Below are positions 7,891-17,156 of a stretch of DNA of 64,000 nucleotides, piece after piece. Source of the stretch: Pseudolactococcus plantarum (lineage in GTDB: Bacteria; Bacillota; Bacilli; Lactobacillales; Streptococcaceae). The notes beneath the pieces are model-generated. The model was not told where the DNA came from. It made no database searches and was given only the letters and a program-made list of their open reading frames with translations. The stretch lies in contig NZ_JXJX01000006.1 in the NCBI RefSeq assembly GCF_002441715.1, forward strand, positions 97,571-161,570, given 5' to 3'. The position numbers and the translations under genes were made by a program. How positions within the stretch are numbered: the first letter of the stretch is position 1; each line of letters opens with the position of its first letter.

Positions 7891-9264
7891 ATGGATAAAT
7901 ATGCAATTATTTTAGCAGCTGGTAAAGGGACACGTATGAAGTCTGAATTACCAAAAGTGCTACATCAAGTATCGGGGAAAGCGATGATCAGTCACGTATT
8001 GTCAGCGACGCAAGCGATTAATCCAGAAAAAACGCTTGTTATCGTGGGACATGGTGCCAAAGAAGTGCTCAGTATCCTGCCAGAGGATATTTCGTATGTT
8101 AAACAAGAAGAGCAACTGGGAACAGGTCATGCTGTCAAAATTGCTGAATCACTACTAAAAGATTTGACAGGGACTACGCTTATCATAGCTGGAGATACGC
8201 CTTTGATTAAATCTGAAACTTTAGCTGAATTAGTTGATTTTCACCAATCAGAAAAAGCTACAGCAACAATCCTGACAGCTATCGCTGAAGATCCAACAGG
8301 CTATGGCCGTATCATTCGTGAAGATGGACAAGTCTCTAAAATCGTTGAACAAAAAGATGCAAATGATTTTGAAAAATCTGTTCAAGAGATTAATACAGGG
8401 ACTTATGTATTTGATAATCAAGCATTATTTGATGCGTTGTCAGATATTACAACTGACAATGCGCAAGGTGAGTATTACTTGACTGATGTCATTGAAATTA
8501 TGAAAGAAAACGACGCAAAAGTTGGCGCCTTTGTCTTAGATGACTTTGAAGAATCGATTGGTGTCAATGATCGTATTGCCTTATCTCAAGCTGAAAAAAT
8601 CATGCGTCACCGTATTAATCACCAACATATGGTGAATGGTGTGACATTAATTGATCCAGAGACAACCTATATTGATGCTAGTGTTCAAATAGGGTCTGAT
8701 ACAATCATTGAGCCAAACGTTGTCATCACAGGAACGACTGTTATAGGAAAAGACGTCTATATCACATCAGGCAGCCGTATCGAAGATTCGATACTTGATG
8801 ATCACACGCAAGTCCGTAATTCTACAGTTGAGTATGCTACTTTAAAAGAAGGTGCAAATGTTGGCCCTTATGCACATCTAAGACCAAGTACTGTGCTTCA
8901 TGAAAATGTCCATATCGGTAACTTTGTGGAAGTTAAAGCATCTTCATTAGGCGTTGGTACAAAAGCAGGTCATTTGACATATATCGGGAATGCGACAGTA
9001 GGTGACGGCGTTAATTTTGGTGCTGGATCGATTACAGTCAACTATGACGGTAAAAACAAATTCAATACTGAAATCGAAGACTATGCTTTCATTGGTAGTA
9101 ATTCAACCTTGATCGCACCGTTGTCAATTGGTAAAAATGCAGTGACAACTGCTGGGTCAGTTATCACATCGGATGTATTTGAGGCGGACGTAGCCTTTGG
9201 TCGGGCAAGACAAACAAATAAGACTGGACGTGCTAAGCACTTGCCAAGTTATCACGTAGACTAA
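7891..9264 (+). CDS. glmU: Bifunctional GlmU: GlcN-1-P acetyltransferase / GlcNAc-1-P uridyltransferase
   Basis: GlmU makes UDP-GlcNAc for peptidoglycan and teichoic acids in two steps. The 457-residue length is typical. The N-terminal uridyltransferase half starts with [11 protein letters not shown] (nucleotide-binding loop) and has EQLGTGHAV and AGDTPL. From about residue 250 the chain turns into hexapeptide repeats of a left-handed beta helix, ending in the acetyltransferase site [22 protein letters not shown] and NYDGKNK. AAGGAG stands before the ATG. It heads the unit glmU-nudF-macP-mtnN and probably the NAD genes behind it. Confidence 0.97.
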   Translation: MDKYAIILAAGKGTRMKSELPKVLHQVSGKAMISHVLSATQAINPEKTLVIVGHGAKEVLSILPEDISYVKQEEQLGTGHAVKIAESLLKDLTGTTLIIAGDTPLIKSETLAELVDFHQSEKATATILTAIAEDPTGYGRIIREDGQVSKIVEQKDANDFEKSVQEINTGTYVFDNQALFDALSDITTDNAQGEYYLTDVIEIMKENDAKVGAFVLDDFEESIGVNDRIALSQAEKIMRHRINHQHMVNGVTLIDPETTYIDASVQIGSDTIIEPNVVITGTTVIGKDVYITSGSRIEDSILDDHTQVRNSTVEYATLKEGANVGPYAHLRPSTVLHENVHIGNFVEVKASSLGVGTKAGHLTYIGNATVGDGVNFGAGSITVNYDGKNKFNTEIEDYAFIGSNSTLIAPLSIGKNAVTTAGSVITSDVFEADVAFGRARQTNKTGRAKHLPSYHVD

Positions 9265-9303
9265 AAATCTGCAAGATGAATGAAATGAGAGACGGAAGTA
9301 GCG

Positions 9304-9864
9304 ATGAAGTTTGAAGATTTTGAAGAAAAGACACTATGTCGACAAGATATCTTTAAAGGTCAGGTGATTGATGTAAAATGTGATACTGTTACACTGCCTA
9401 ATAACTCAGGTACCGCCAAAAGAGAACTTGTTTTTCATAATGGGGGTGTCGCAGTACTTGCAATTACTAATGACAATAAGATGATTCTTGTGAAACAATT
9501 TCGTAAGGCACTCGAAAAGGTGATTTATGAAATTCCTGCTGGAAAGTTGGAAAAAGGAGAGGATGTAGATCCTCAAGCTGCGATGAGTCGAGAACTTGAA
9601 GAAGAAACAGGTATGTCAGCAGCGAAGATTCGAAAACTTAGCGCTTTTTATACTGCACCAGGATTCTGTAATGAATTGTTGCATCTATACAAAGCTGAGG
9701 AATTGACAAAGCTTGACAATCCTCGCGCACAAGATGATGATGAAAATATAGAACTTTGTGAAGTCACATTAGCGCAAGCAAAAGCGATGGTTAAATCCGG
9801 TGAGATATCAGATGCGAAAACAATCATTGCGATTCAGTATTGGGAGCTTGAAACATATGACTAA
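9304..9864 (+). CDS. nudF: ADP-ribose pyrophosphatase (Nudix)
   Basis: Nudix hydrolase of 186 residues of the NudF/ADP-ribose type, which splits ADP-ribose to AMP and ribose 5-phosphate. The complete Nudix box is seen around residues 82-104 (G-x5-E-x7-REL-EEETGM), after IYEIPAGKLEKGE; the A-P-G-F-C-N-E region behind it is typical for ADP-ribose members. The start has GGAAG before it. The gene overlaps macP by 8 bases. Confidence 0.92.
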   Translation: MKFEDFEEKTLCRQDIFKGQVIDVKCDTVTLPNNSGTAKRELVFHNGGVAVLAITNDNKMILVKQFRKALEKVIYEIPAGKLEKGEDVDPQAAMSRELEEETGMSAAKIRKLSAFYTAPGFCNELLHLYKAEELTKLDNPRAQDDDENIELCEVTLAQAKAMVKSGEISDAKTIIAIQYWELETYD

Positions 9865-10129
9865 ACCGTTATTGACTGATGAGATTATTAAGGTCGCTAA
9901 ACAAAATAAACAACGACTGGAACAAGAGTTCGAGAGAGCTAAGCAAGATGATACGCAACTGATCAAAAAGTTTTCATCTGAGAAAACAAAATTAGCAAAA
10001 AATCAAGTTTATAAAAGTCGTCGTATTGAAACGCAAAAGCGAGAAGAGCGCGGCAAAAAAATTACACGATCAATTGTTATCTTGGGTATTTTATTGATCA
10101 TTGTGATTATTATTGTATTTAAGTTTTAA
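9857..10129 (+). CDS. macP: MacP-like activator of class A PBP
   Basis: 90 residues from the ATG at 9857, which overlaps the nudF stop by 8 bases and has GGGAG ten bases upstream. The N-terminus TKPLLTDEII is the hallmark of pneumococcal MacP, which lies in the same order nudF-macP-mtnN. MacP is a membrane cofactor of the peptidoglycan synthase PBP2a. Here a charged, helical cytoplasmic part (about residues 10-65) precedes one C-terminal membrane span (ITRSIVILGILLIIVIIIVF). Threonines that could serve as a Ser/Thr kinase site are present but none can be assigned. The call rests on motif plus synteny. Confidence 0.78.
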   Translation: MTKPLLTDEIIKVAKQNKQRLEQEFERAKQDDTQLIKKFSSEKTKLAKNQVYKSRRIETQKREERGKKITRSIVILGILLIIVIIIVFKF

Positions 10130-10184
10130 CAATAGATAGCATTTTAAAAACATAATAGTTTAGTATAAGAGATGAGGCATTAGC

Positions 10185-10865
10185 ATGAAAATAGGCATTA
10201 TTGCAGCGATGGATGAGGAATTAAAAATATTAACCCAAAACCTAGAGTCGATGACAAAATCGAGCCATCATGGCGTGATTTTCTATGCAGGAACGATTGG
10301 CCGTCATGATGTGGTATTAGTTAAATCAGGTATTGGTAAAGTGATGAGTGCGATTGCCGTGACTTTACTAGTAGAAATTTTTGATGTTGACGGGATCATT
10401 AATTCTGGTTCAGCTGGCGGTGTCGGTGAAGGTTTAGCAGTGGGTGATGTGGTTATTGCTGATCGCTTAGCTTATCATGATGTCGATGTGACAGCGTTTG
10501 GCTATGCCTTTGGTCAGATGGCAGGTCAAGAGTTGTATTATCATAGTAGTAAGTATTTTGTATCAGAACTTAAAAAAGCTGATAAAACAGCTAAAACAGG
10601 GCTAGTCACTTCGTCTGATTCATTTATCGCATCAAAATCGCGTCAACTTGAGATCAAAACACATTTTCCTGATGTATTGGCTGTAGAGATGGAAGGGGCA
10701 TCGATTGCACAAGCTGCTACAGCTTTGAACAAACCCTTTGTTGTGGTTAGAAGTATTTCAGATACTGCAGATGGCCAAGCGGCGGATAGTTTTGATGATT
10801 TCATTATTCAAGCAGGAGAGAAATCTGCAACAACATTGATCAAGCTATTAGAAGTGATGGTATGA
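10185..10865 (+). CDS. mtnN: 5'-methylthioadenosine/S-adenosylhomocysteine nucleosidase
   Basis: MtnN removes adenine from methylthioadenosine and S-adenosylhomocysteine, feeding methionine salvage and, through LuxS, AI-2. 226 residues. Seen: MKIGIIAAMDEE at the start with the catalytic Glu, the SGSAGGVGEGL loop, and VEMEGASIAQ followed by RSISDTADG with the catalytic Asp. GATGAGG precedes the ATG. Only one base separates its stop from the ATG of pncB, so translation of the NAD genes may be coupled to it. Confidence 0.95.
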   Translation: MKIGIIAAMDEELKILTQNLESMTKSSHHGVIFYAGTIGRHDVVLVKSGIGKVMSAIAVTLLVEIFDVDGIINSGSAGGVGEGLAVGDVVIADRLAYHDVDVTAFGYAFGQMAGQELYYHSSKYFVSELKKADKTAKTGLVTSSDSFIASKSRQLEIKTHFPDVLAVEMEGASIAQAATALNKPFVVVRSISDTADGQAADSFDDFIIQAGEKSATTLIKLLEVMV

Positions 10866-10866
10866 G

Positions 10867-12306
10867 ATGGGTGATAATTTAGTATTACATACAGATTTGT
10901 ATCAGATAAACATGATGCAAGTCTATTTTGAGAAAGGGATTTCTGAAAAACGTGCTGTATTTGAGGTGTATTTTCGAGAAATGCCTTTCAAAAATGGCTA
11001 TGCTGTTTTTGCTGGTCTCGAACGCGTTGTCAGCTACTTAAAAGACTTACATTTTGATGAAGCGGCTATTGCGTATTTAAGAGAACTTGGTTATCCAGAA
11101 GCGTTTCTAACTTACTTATCAGCTATGCGCTTTACTTGCGATGTCAAATCTGTTAAAGAAGGTGATTTAGTATTTGCCAATGAACCGATTATGCAAATTG
11201 AGGGACCACTAGCACAATGCCAGTTAGTTGAAACAGCAATCCTGAATATCGTCAATTTTCAAACGCTTATTGCGACAAAAGCAGCGAGAATTAAGTCTGT
11301 TATCGGAGATGCCCCTTTACTTGAATTTGGGACTAGACGTGCACAAGAAATGGACGCTGCGATTTGGGGGACACGTGCTGCCGTTATTGGTGGGGCCGAT
11401 GCAACGTCAAATGTTCGAGCAGGTCAGTTATTTGGCATCCCGGTTTCAGGCACTCATGCCCATGCCCTAGTACAAGCTTATGGTAATGACTATGATGCGT
11501 TTATGGCGTATGCGACGACACATCGAGATTGCGTATTTTTGGTGGACACCTATGATACGTTAAAAATCGGTGTACCTGCTGCGATTAAAGTGGCACAGGA
11601 AATGGGAGATAAGATTAATTTTTTAGGTGTTCGGATTGATTCGGGCGATATGGCTTATATATCTAAAAAGGTACGAGAACAACTAGATGAAGCAGGGTTT
11701 ACGTCAGCTAAAATTTATGCGTCAAATGATCTTGATGAAAATACCATCCTCAACTTAAAAATGCAAAAAGCTAAAATCGATGTATGGGGTGTCGGTACCA
11801 AACTGATTACTGCTTATGATCAACCTGCTTTAGGTGCCGTTTATAAGATTGTCTCTATAGAAAAAGAAAACGGTGAGATGCGAGATACCATCAAACTGTC
11901 AAATAACGCCGAGAAAGTTTCTACTCCGGGTAAAAAGCAAGTCTGGCGAATCAGGAGCTTGGATAAAAACAAATCTGAAGGAGACTATATTACTTTTTCA
12001 GATGTCGATCCAAACGATTTATCAGAACTTGTCATGTTTCATCCGACCTACACGTATATCAATAAAAAGTTGACTAATTTTACGGCACGTCCACTTTTAG
12101 TACCGATTTTTGAAAAAGGTAACTTAGTTTATGACTTACCTGATTTGGTAGCCATAAAAGCCTACTTCAACGAAAAGTTAGATGATTTGTGGGAAGAATA
12201 TAAACGTGATTTAAATCCTCAGGATTATCCGGTTGATTTAGCACAAGATGTATGGGATCATAAAATGAAATTAATAGATGAAGTGAGAAAGGATGTCTAT
12301 AAATGA
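10867..12306 (+). CDS. pncB: Nicotinate phosphoribosyltransferase
   Basis: Converts nicotinate and PRPP, with ATP, to nicotinate mononucleotide, the entry step of NAD salvage. 479 residues, the usual Gram-positive length. Seen: [10 protein letters not shown] at the start, [24 protein letters not shown] with the catalytic His, [12 protein letters not shown] and [11 protein letters not shown]. It starts the NAD block pncB-nadE-nadD. The overlap with nadE is the 4-base ATGA. Confidence 0.95.
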   Translation: MGDNLVLHTDLYQINMMQVYFEKGISEKRAVFEVYFREMPFKNGYAVFAGLERVVSYLKDLHFDEAAIAYLRELGYPEAFLTYLSAMRFTCDVKSVKEGDLVFANEPIMQIEGPLAQCQLVETAILNIVNFQTLIATKAARIKSVIGDAPLLEFGTRRAQEMDAAIWGTRAAVIGGADATSNVRAGQLFGIPVSGTHAHALVQAYGNDYDAFMAYATTHRDCVFLVDTYDTLKIGVPAAIKVAQEMGDKINFLGVRIDSGDMAYISKKVREQLDEAGFTSAKIYASNDLDENTILNLKMQKAKIDVWGVGTKLITAYDQPALGAVYKIVSIEKENGEMRDTIKLSNNAEKVSTPGKKQVWRIRSLDKNKSEGDYITFSDVDPNDLSELVMFHPTYTYINKKLTNFTARPLLVPIFEKGNLVYDLPDLVAIKAYFNEKLDDLWEEYKRDLNPQDYPVDLAQDVWDHKMKLIDEVRKDVYK

Positions 12307-13130
12307 GTTTACAAGAAGAAATTATTTCAGAGTTAGGCGTTAAGTCAGAGATATCCGCAGCCCAAGAGGTAACACGTTCAGTTGACTTTTTGAAAGATTA
12401 CTTAAAACGTCATCCTTTCCTAAAAACGTTAGTTTTAGGTATTTCTGGTGGTCAAGATTCAAGCTTAGCAGGGCGCTTAGCACAATTAGCAGTCGAAGCA
12501 TTACGTGCTGAAACTGGCGATGCGTCTTATCAATTTATCGCTATTCGACTACCTTATGGCGTACAACAGGATGAAGCTGATGCACAGCGCGCACTTGAAT
12601 TTATCAAACCAGATCAAAGTTTGACAGTAAACATTAAAGCAGCAGTAGATGGTGAGGTTGCGGCTTTAGCAGCAGCTGGTGTTGACATTTCTGATTTTAA
12701 CAAAGGAAATATCAAAGCACGTCAACGTATGATTACACAGTATGCAATCGCTGGTGCCAATGCTGGTGCAGTGATTGGTACCGATCATGCTGCTGAAAAT
12801 ATCACTGGGTTCTTTACTAAGTTTGGTGATGGTGGCGCTGATATCTTACCACTTTTTAGACTTAACAAACGTCAAGGTAAAGCATTGCTTGCTTATTTAT
12901 CAGCAGATGCTGCAATTTATGAAAAAATACCAACTGCCGATTTAGAAGATGGTAAACCAGGTTTGGCTGATGAGGTAGCCCTTGGTGTCACTTATGATGA
13001 GATTGATGATTATTTAGAGGGTAAAAAAGTAAGTGAGCAAGCGCAATCTGTCATTGAAAATTGGTGGGTAAAAACGCAACACAAACGCCACTTGCCAATC
13101 ACTGTTTTTGATGACTTTTGGCGCGCATGA
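12303..13130 (+). CDS. nadE: NH3-dependent NAD synthetase
   Basis: Amidates nicotinate adenine dinucleotide to NAD, the last step of the pathway. 275 residues, the short ammonia-dependent form with no glutaminase domain. Seen: the PP-loop [13 protein letters not shown] near residue 46, [22 protein letters not shown] and [10 protein letters not shown]. It is coupled to pncB through ATGA and to nadD by another ATGA, so all three NAD enzymes are made from one message. Confidence 0.96.
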   Translation: MSLQEEIISELGVKSEISAAQEVTRSVDFLKDYLKRHPFLKTLVLGISGGQDSSLAGRLAQLAVEALRAETGDASYQFIAIRLPYGVQQDEADAQRALEFIKPDQSLTVNIKAAVDGEVAALAAAGVDISDFNKGNIKARQRMITQYAIAGANAGAVIGTDHAAENITGFFTKFGDGGADILPLFRLNKRQGKALLAYLSADAAIYEKIPTADLEDGKPGLADEVALGVTYDEIDDYLEGKKVSEQAQSVIENWWVKTQHKRHLPITVFDDFWRA

Positions 13131-13693
13131 AAATAGGTATTTTAGGTGGCAATTTTAATCCTGTTCACAATGCACACCTGTTTATTGCAGATCAAGTACA
13201 ACAAAGATTAGGACTAGATGAGGTTCAGTTGCTACCTGAAAACGAACCACCTCATGTAGATGCTAAGGAGACGATAGCAGCGCACCATCGTGTTAACATG
13301 CTAACTTTAGCACTTGCTAACTATCCAAACTTAACCATTAATCTATCGGAAATTGAACGTGGTGGAAAATCTTTCACGTTCGATACAATGACACAGCTCA
13401 CAACCCAACACCCAGAAAATGAGTATTTTTTCATCATCGGTGGAGATATGGTTGATTATTTGGAAAAATGGTACAAAATTGATGCGTTGATGAATCTAGT
13501 CACATTTGTTGCTGTAAGACGTGACCAATCGTCTGAATTAAAGACGAGCTATCCAGTTCAGATAGTTGATCTGCCGATTTTGTCTACATCATCAAGCTAT
13601 ATTCGTGACTGTATCGCAACAGATATAGCCCCAAACTTTTTGCTACCTGCCGAAGTACTTGCTTATATTAATCAACATGGCATTTACCAGTAA
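13127..13693 (+). CDS. nadD: Nicotinate-nucleotide adenylyltransferase
   Basis: Joins nicotinate mononucleotide and ATP to nicotinate adenine dinucleotide. 188 residues from the ATG at 13127, which overlaps the nadE stop; a TTG nine bases earlier is in frame but would add nothing conserved. Seen: [12 protein letters not shown] (the GxFxPxHxxH nucleotidyl transferase site) at the N-terminus and STSSSYIRD (the ISSTxIR equivalent) near the C-terminus. In many Firmicutes nadD is followed by yqeK and the ribosome silencing factor gene; here pepC follows instead. Confidence 0.94.
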   Translation: MKIGILGGNFNPVHNAHLFIADQVQQRLGLDEVQLLPENEPPHVDAKETIAAHHRVNMLTLALANYPNLTINLSEIERGGKSFTFDTMTQLTTQHPENEYFFIIGGDMVDYLEKWYKIDALMNLVTFVAVRRDQSSELKTSYPVQIVDLPILSTSSSYIRDCIATDIAPNFLLPAEVLAYINQHGIYQ

Positions 13694-13721
13694 AATGGGA
13701 TGCTATGCGTCGGAGGATATT

Positions 13722-15047
13722 ATGCTAGAATTAACACAAGAATTTACACAATCATTATTTGATACCTATAAGGCGACTCCTAAATTTGGTGCAGTAGAAA
13801 ATGCTGTGACTAAAAATGGCTTGCTTAATTCACTTGAAAATCGGGCATCACATGCTGCAAACTTACCTGTTTTTTCAATTGATTTGACAAATGATCCTGT
13901 CAGTAATCAAAAACAATCTGGCCGTTGCTGGATGTTTGCTGCCTTAAATACATTTCGTCATAAAATTTTAACAGAATTTAAACTTGAAAATTTTGAATTA
14001 TCACAAGCCTATACATTTTTCTGGGATAAGTATGAGAAATCAAACTGGTTTCTAGAACAAATTATTGGCACGAGTGATCTTGAACTTGGTGATCGAAAAT
14101 TAAAATTTTTGCTTGATGTGCCACAACAAGATGGTGGACAATGGGATATGGTTGTGGCACTTTTCCAAAAATATGGTGTCGTACCCAAAGCGATCTATCC
14201 AGAATCAATCTCATCTAGTGCTAGCCGAGAACTCAATCAATATTTAAATAAATTATTACGTCAAGATGCGCAAATTTTACGTGAGTTGATCAAAACAGGT
14301 GGTGACGTAGCAGCTAAAAAAGCTGAGTTGTTACAAGAAGTTTTTAATTACTTGTCGATGACATTAGGCTTGCCACCACAAGCATTTGAGTTTGAGTATC
14401 GTGATAAAGATAACGCATTTCATAAATTATCTCATGTGACACCACAAGCGTTTTATGATCAGTTTGTGAATCTCAATCTAGATGATTATGTGAGTGTGAT
14501 CAATGCACCAACTGCAGACAAACCTTATAATCAATCTTATACAGTTGAATTTTTAGGCAATGTCGTTGGTGCGCGTGATGTTAAACATTTGAATGTCGAT
14601 ATGGAGCGCTTTAAACAATTAGCTATCGAACAACTGCAAGCCGGTGAAACAGTCTGGTTTGGCTGTGATGTTGGACAAGAGTCAAATCGTAAAGATGGTC
14701 TTTTAACACTAGATGCGTACGATTTTTCAGCCATGGATATCGCCTTTACACAAGATAAAGCAAGTCGACTAGATTATTCTGAGTCTTTGATGACACATGC
14801 AATGGTGTTAACTGGCGTTGATTTAGATGATACTGGCTATCCACTAAAATGGAAGGTGGAAAACTCATGGGGAGATGCTGTCGGGAAAAAAGGTTACTTC
14901 ACAGCATCTGATGCTTGGATGGATGAATATACCTATCAAATCGTCATCAGAAAAGACTTTTTGAATGACGTAGAACTAACAGCCTATGACGCACAGCCAA
15001 TTTCTCTATTGCCGTGGGATCCTATGGGTGCACTTGCATCAAGATAA
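13722..15047 (+). CDS. pepC: Aminopeptidase C (bleomycin hydrolase family)
   Basis: A cytosolic papain-fold cysteine aminopeptidase that trims peptides taken up from milk or other protein sources; active as a hexamer. 441 residues from the ATG at 13722, which has GGAGG (13712-13716) before it; a longer frame overlaps nadD. Seen: catalytic Cys in QSGRCWMFAALN, catalytic His in THAMVLTGVD and Asn in KVENSWGD. The end PWDPMGALASR carries the conserved tail that reaches into the active site and limits the enzyme to aminopeptidase action. Confidence 0.96.
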   Translation: MLELTQEFTQSLFDTYKATPKFGAVENAVTKNGLLNSLENRASHAANLPVFSIDLTNDPVSNQKQSGRCWMFAALNTFRHKILTEFKLENFELSQAYTFFWDKYEKSNWFLEQIIGTSDLELGDRKLKFLLDVPQQDGGQWDMVVALFQKYGVVPKAIYPESISSSASRELNQYLNKLLRQDAQILRELIKTGGDVAAKKAELLQEVFNYLSMTLGLPPQAFEFEYRDKDNAFHKLSHVTPQAFYDQFVNLNLDDYVSVINAPTADKPYNQSYTVEFLGNVVGARDVKHLNVDMERFKQLAIEQLQAGETVWFGCDVGQESNRKDGLLTLDAYDFSAMDIAFTQDKASRLDYSESLMTHAMVLTGVDLDDTGYPLKWKVENSWGDAVGKKGYFTASDAWMDEYTYQIVIRKDFLNDVELTAYDAQPISLLPWDPMGALASR

Positions 15048-15054
15048 CAATCAG

Positions 15055-15090
15055 TAAAAAAGAACTAGTTTTTATCTAGTTCTTTTTTTC
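15055..15090. terminator. pepC terminator
   Basis: Stem 15055-15068 with 15076-15089 around a T-rich loop, flanked by A-run and T-run. Confidence 0.88.
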
Positions 15091-15164
15091 GTTATGAAGC
15101 CTATTTTATTTTAGGGAATTGAGCAGTTTTTTGTGATATTCGAAGAATGCCTTTATTATCCTTA

Positions 15165-15554
15165 TCAAGGATTAATAATCACTCGTGTTCCTACAGGAAG
15201 CACCCCTAAATTAGCCTGTTGATATAACCAGTGGCTATCAGCTACTGATAATCGAACGCAATTAGATTTTAAATAAGTCCTAATTAGATTTTAAATAAGT
15301 CCTATTTTTCGAGATACTTGTTTCTATAGACAAATTTGTAAATTTTGTTAAATCAGGATAATTCATCACTTCAGAAGAAAGTTGCCAATAATCCCCCGTC
15401 AAATGTCGCATCGGTGAAGTAGTATGTTTTTTTATATTTTTTGATGTTGATGTTTTATGAGCTTTTGCTGCAGCAGTATCAGATTGATGGTTAGTACATG
15501 CTGTTTAAGAAAGTAGTATCATGACAATAAAACTAATTGAAATAATTTTTTCAT
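15165..15554 (-). pseudogene. L,D-transpeptidase (YkuD) remnant, lipoprotein-like start
   Basis: On the minus strand an ATG at 15554, with AAGGACC before it, opens MKKLFQLVLLS and hits a stop. In another frame the sequence continues through a cysteine and a Ser/Thr/Lys-rich linker to NLSIETSISKNRTYLKSN, as in the start of a YkuD domain. It then jumps directly to NCVRLSVADSHWLY and VGTRVIINP, the end of such a domain with its catalytic-site CVR motif. The central ~80 residues of the domain are gone, and a 22-bp tandem duplication with a stop sits at the junction. L,D-transpeptidases make 3-3 crosslinks or attach proteins in peptidoglycan. This copy cannot be functional. The rest of the 15048-15705 gap holds the pepC terminator and no other gene I can support. 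Confidence 0.75.
15260..15303. repeat. 22-bp tandem duplication in the L,D-transpeptidase remnant
   Basis: Two identical 22-bp copies, 15260-15281 and 15282-15303 (unit begins AATTAGATTTTAAATAAG). It marks the deletion junction in the pseudogene. Confidence 0.92.
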
Positions 15555-15705
15555 CAGGTCCTTCTTAAATTTTTTTATGTTAGTGAAAAGATAGTTGGTA
15601 TATGATGTATTACTTTTTAGTTTGCTGATGGATAATCGTTGCAAACTATTAAGATTTAAAAATCTATCAGTATCGCTTGATTAATGTTGTATGTTGAGTT
15701 TAGTA

Positions 15706-16056
15706 TTAATGAGTTACCAATCTGTTCAGTTTGATTGCCCATTCCTCAGCATTTGCAACCCCTATAATTAATCTTTTGAACTTTTCGTTACGTAATGCAA
15801 TGACTATGGGTGTTTCAGTTCTAGTCACGTTCCAAAAATTCTTTTCTTTTTTTGAAATAAAAGTACCAGACCATTTACTAAAGGTTGCAAGTCCAAGCAG
15901 TCTAATTCCTTTACGTTCATTTGTAATCTTTTTATCGATAGATACACTTATGATATTTTTAAATGGTATTTCAATTTTATTTGTAAAAGACCATATTTTA
16001 TCCAACCCCTTTGGTTCAATAATTAGTCTATCTTTTTCAATAGTTAACAGGTTCAT
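15706..16056 (-). CDS. Unrecognised protein, possible PH-like fold
   Basis: 116 residues. A GAGGT ribosome binding site stands seven bases before the ATG, which supports a real gene. The chain alternates short strands with charged turns (LTIEKDRLIIEPKG, IEIPFKNIISVSIDKK, PIVIALRNEKFKRLIIGV) and ends in a helix with an invariant-looking Trp (AEEWAIKLNRLV). That pattern is what small bacterial PH domains look like, but I make the link by shape only. No signal peptide or membrane span. It is AT-rich and has no operon partner: a pseudogene lies downstream and a gene-poor stretch upstream. Confidence 0.62.
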   Translation of the reverse strand: MNLLTIEKDRLIIEPKGLDKIWSFTNKIEIPFKNIISVSIDKKITNERKGIRLLGLATFSKWSGTFISKKEKNFWNVTRTETPIVIALRNEKFKRLIIGVANAEEWAIKLNRLVTH

Positions 16057-16652
16057 TTCTATACCTCGTAATTCATTTATGCAAATTATCTAATTCCAGC
16101 TTACATATATATCGGAATATGTGTTTAAAGAACTGTGATAGTCTACAAATCACATTTGTTGTAATCTAACAAGAGCATTGGCTAAGTAGATGAGTTTTTT
16201 ATTAGGCTCTAAAAATTTATCAATAGCAGTTAGCGAGACGTTATTCATTTTACCTACTTTTAATAATGTATCAATTCATTTTAGTTGTGAAGTACTTTAA
16301 TATCTTGGACAAGTTATCAAAATACGATTGCAACAAAAAAGTCCCAACTAGCCAAAATAAAGATTTTAAACTTAGCAGAGAAACTCTTGCAAGGCTTTAC
16401 TTTACTCATAGTTTAACAAAAGTATGAAAGTTACACAAATGAGAAGGACAAGATGCTCTTAGGGATTAAATAATTTTAAATAAACCGTAAAACTAGATGT
16501 GTTATTTTTGACCTAGCTGTGAATGTATGGAAGAGTTATGTCGGGATAAGAAGTTATTGATAGTATACATCAACTAAAAGTAGCTATTCGTTTTATTTTT
16601 TTATTGTTTAGTGCTATACTATAATCTATCATCAAGAAATGAGGAGAATATT
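16057..16652. other. AT-rich gene-poor stretch with short open frames
   Basis: No gene can be supported. Two short frames without ribosome binding sites are seen: minus 16248-16150 (32 codons, MNNVSLTAIDKFLEP..., ending ANALVRLQQM) and plus 16287-16427 (46 codons from GTG, with KDFKLSRETLARLYF). Both read like ends of decayed genes. The last 45 bases hold the promoter for the MarR gene. Confidence 0.5.
16597..16625 (+). promoter_or_regulatory. Promoter of the MarR gene
   Basis: TATAAT (16620-16625), overlapped by a second extended -10, TGC-TATACT (16615-16620). The -35 region is only a T-rich run. Confidence 0.5.
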
Positions 16653-17156
16653 GTGAAACAAGATGAGAGGTTTAATGAATTAGCTGAACAATTTTTTAAG
16701 ATAAATAACCAGTTGACTAAAATACAACATAAGCCTATTAATATCAAAGATGATATTAATATCAGTACCAGTCAGCTACATTTACTGGAGATGATTGCTA
16801 AATATCCTAAGCTAACTATCACCTCTCTTGCAACTTGTTTAGGTGTCACAAAAGGAAATATTTCTCAGCAGATACCAAAATTATTAAGTCTGGACTTGAT
16901 TACTATCGTTCAAAAAAAAGAAAACAAAAAAAACAAAGCAGTGCTGATTACCTCCTTAGGCGAATCAGTACTAGCGTCTCATAATAGTTTACATGAGGCT
17001 TTATATCGATCCATCACAAATGATCTGTCGGCATTTTCTAGCGATCAAATTGGGATATTAATAGACATTTTTCAAAAAATAGCTTTGAGTATAGATGAAT
17101 ACCAGCTCATGTTTCAACAAAAGGAGGCCGAATATGGAAATAGTGATAAATCATAA
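16653..17156 (+). CDS. MarR-family transcriptional regulator
   Basis: 167 residues from GTG 16653, chosen because GAGGAG (16641-16646) is well placed and the frame further upstream runs through the promoter. The winged helix-turn-helix is seen at about residues 45-105: ISTSQLHLLEMIAKYPKLTITSL, then LGVTKGNISQQIPKLLSLDLI, then a wing rich in lysine and asparagine (KKENKKNKAVLITSLG). Flanking helices make the usual dimer interface. MarR proteins repress nearby genes until a ligand or oxidant binds. The next gene overlaps its end by 23 bases, so that gene is the likely partner or target. The ligand is unknown. Confidence 0.88.
   Translation: MKQDERFNELAEQFFKINNQLTKIQHKPINIKDDINISTSQLHLLEMIAKYPKLTITSLATCLGVTKGNISQQIPKLLSLDLITIVQKKENKKNKAVLITSLGESVLASHNSLHEALYRSITNDLSAFSSDQIGILIDIFQKIALSIDEYQLMFQQKEAEYGNSDKS

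Noticed and set aside
15731..16093. Plus-strand 120-codon frame
   Set aside because: Antisense to the PH-like gene, which has a proper ribosome binding site and better residue pattern.
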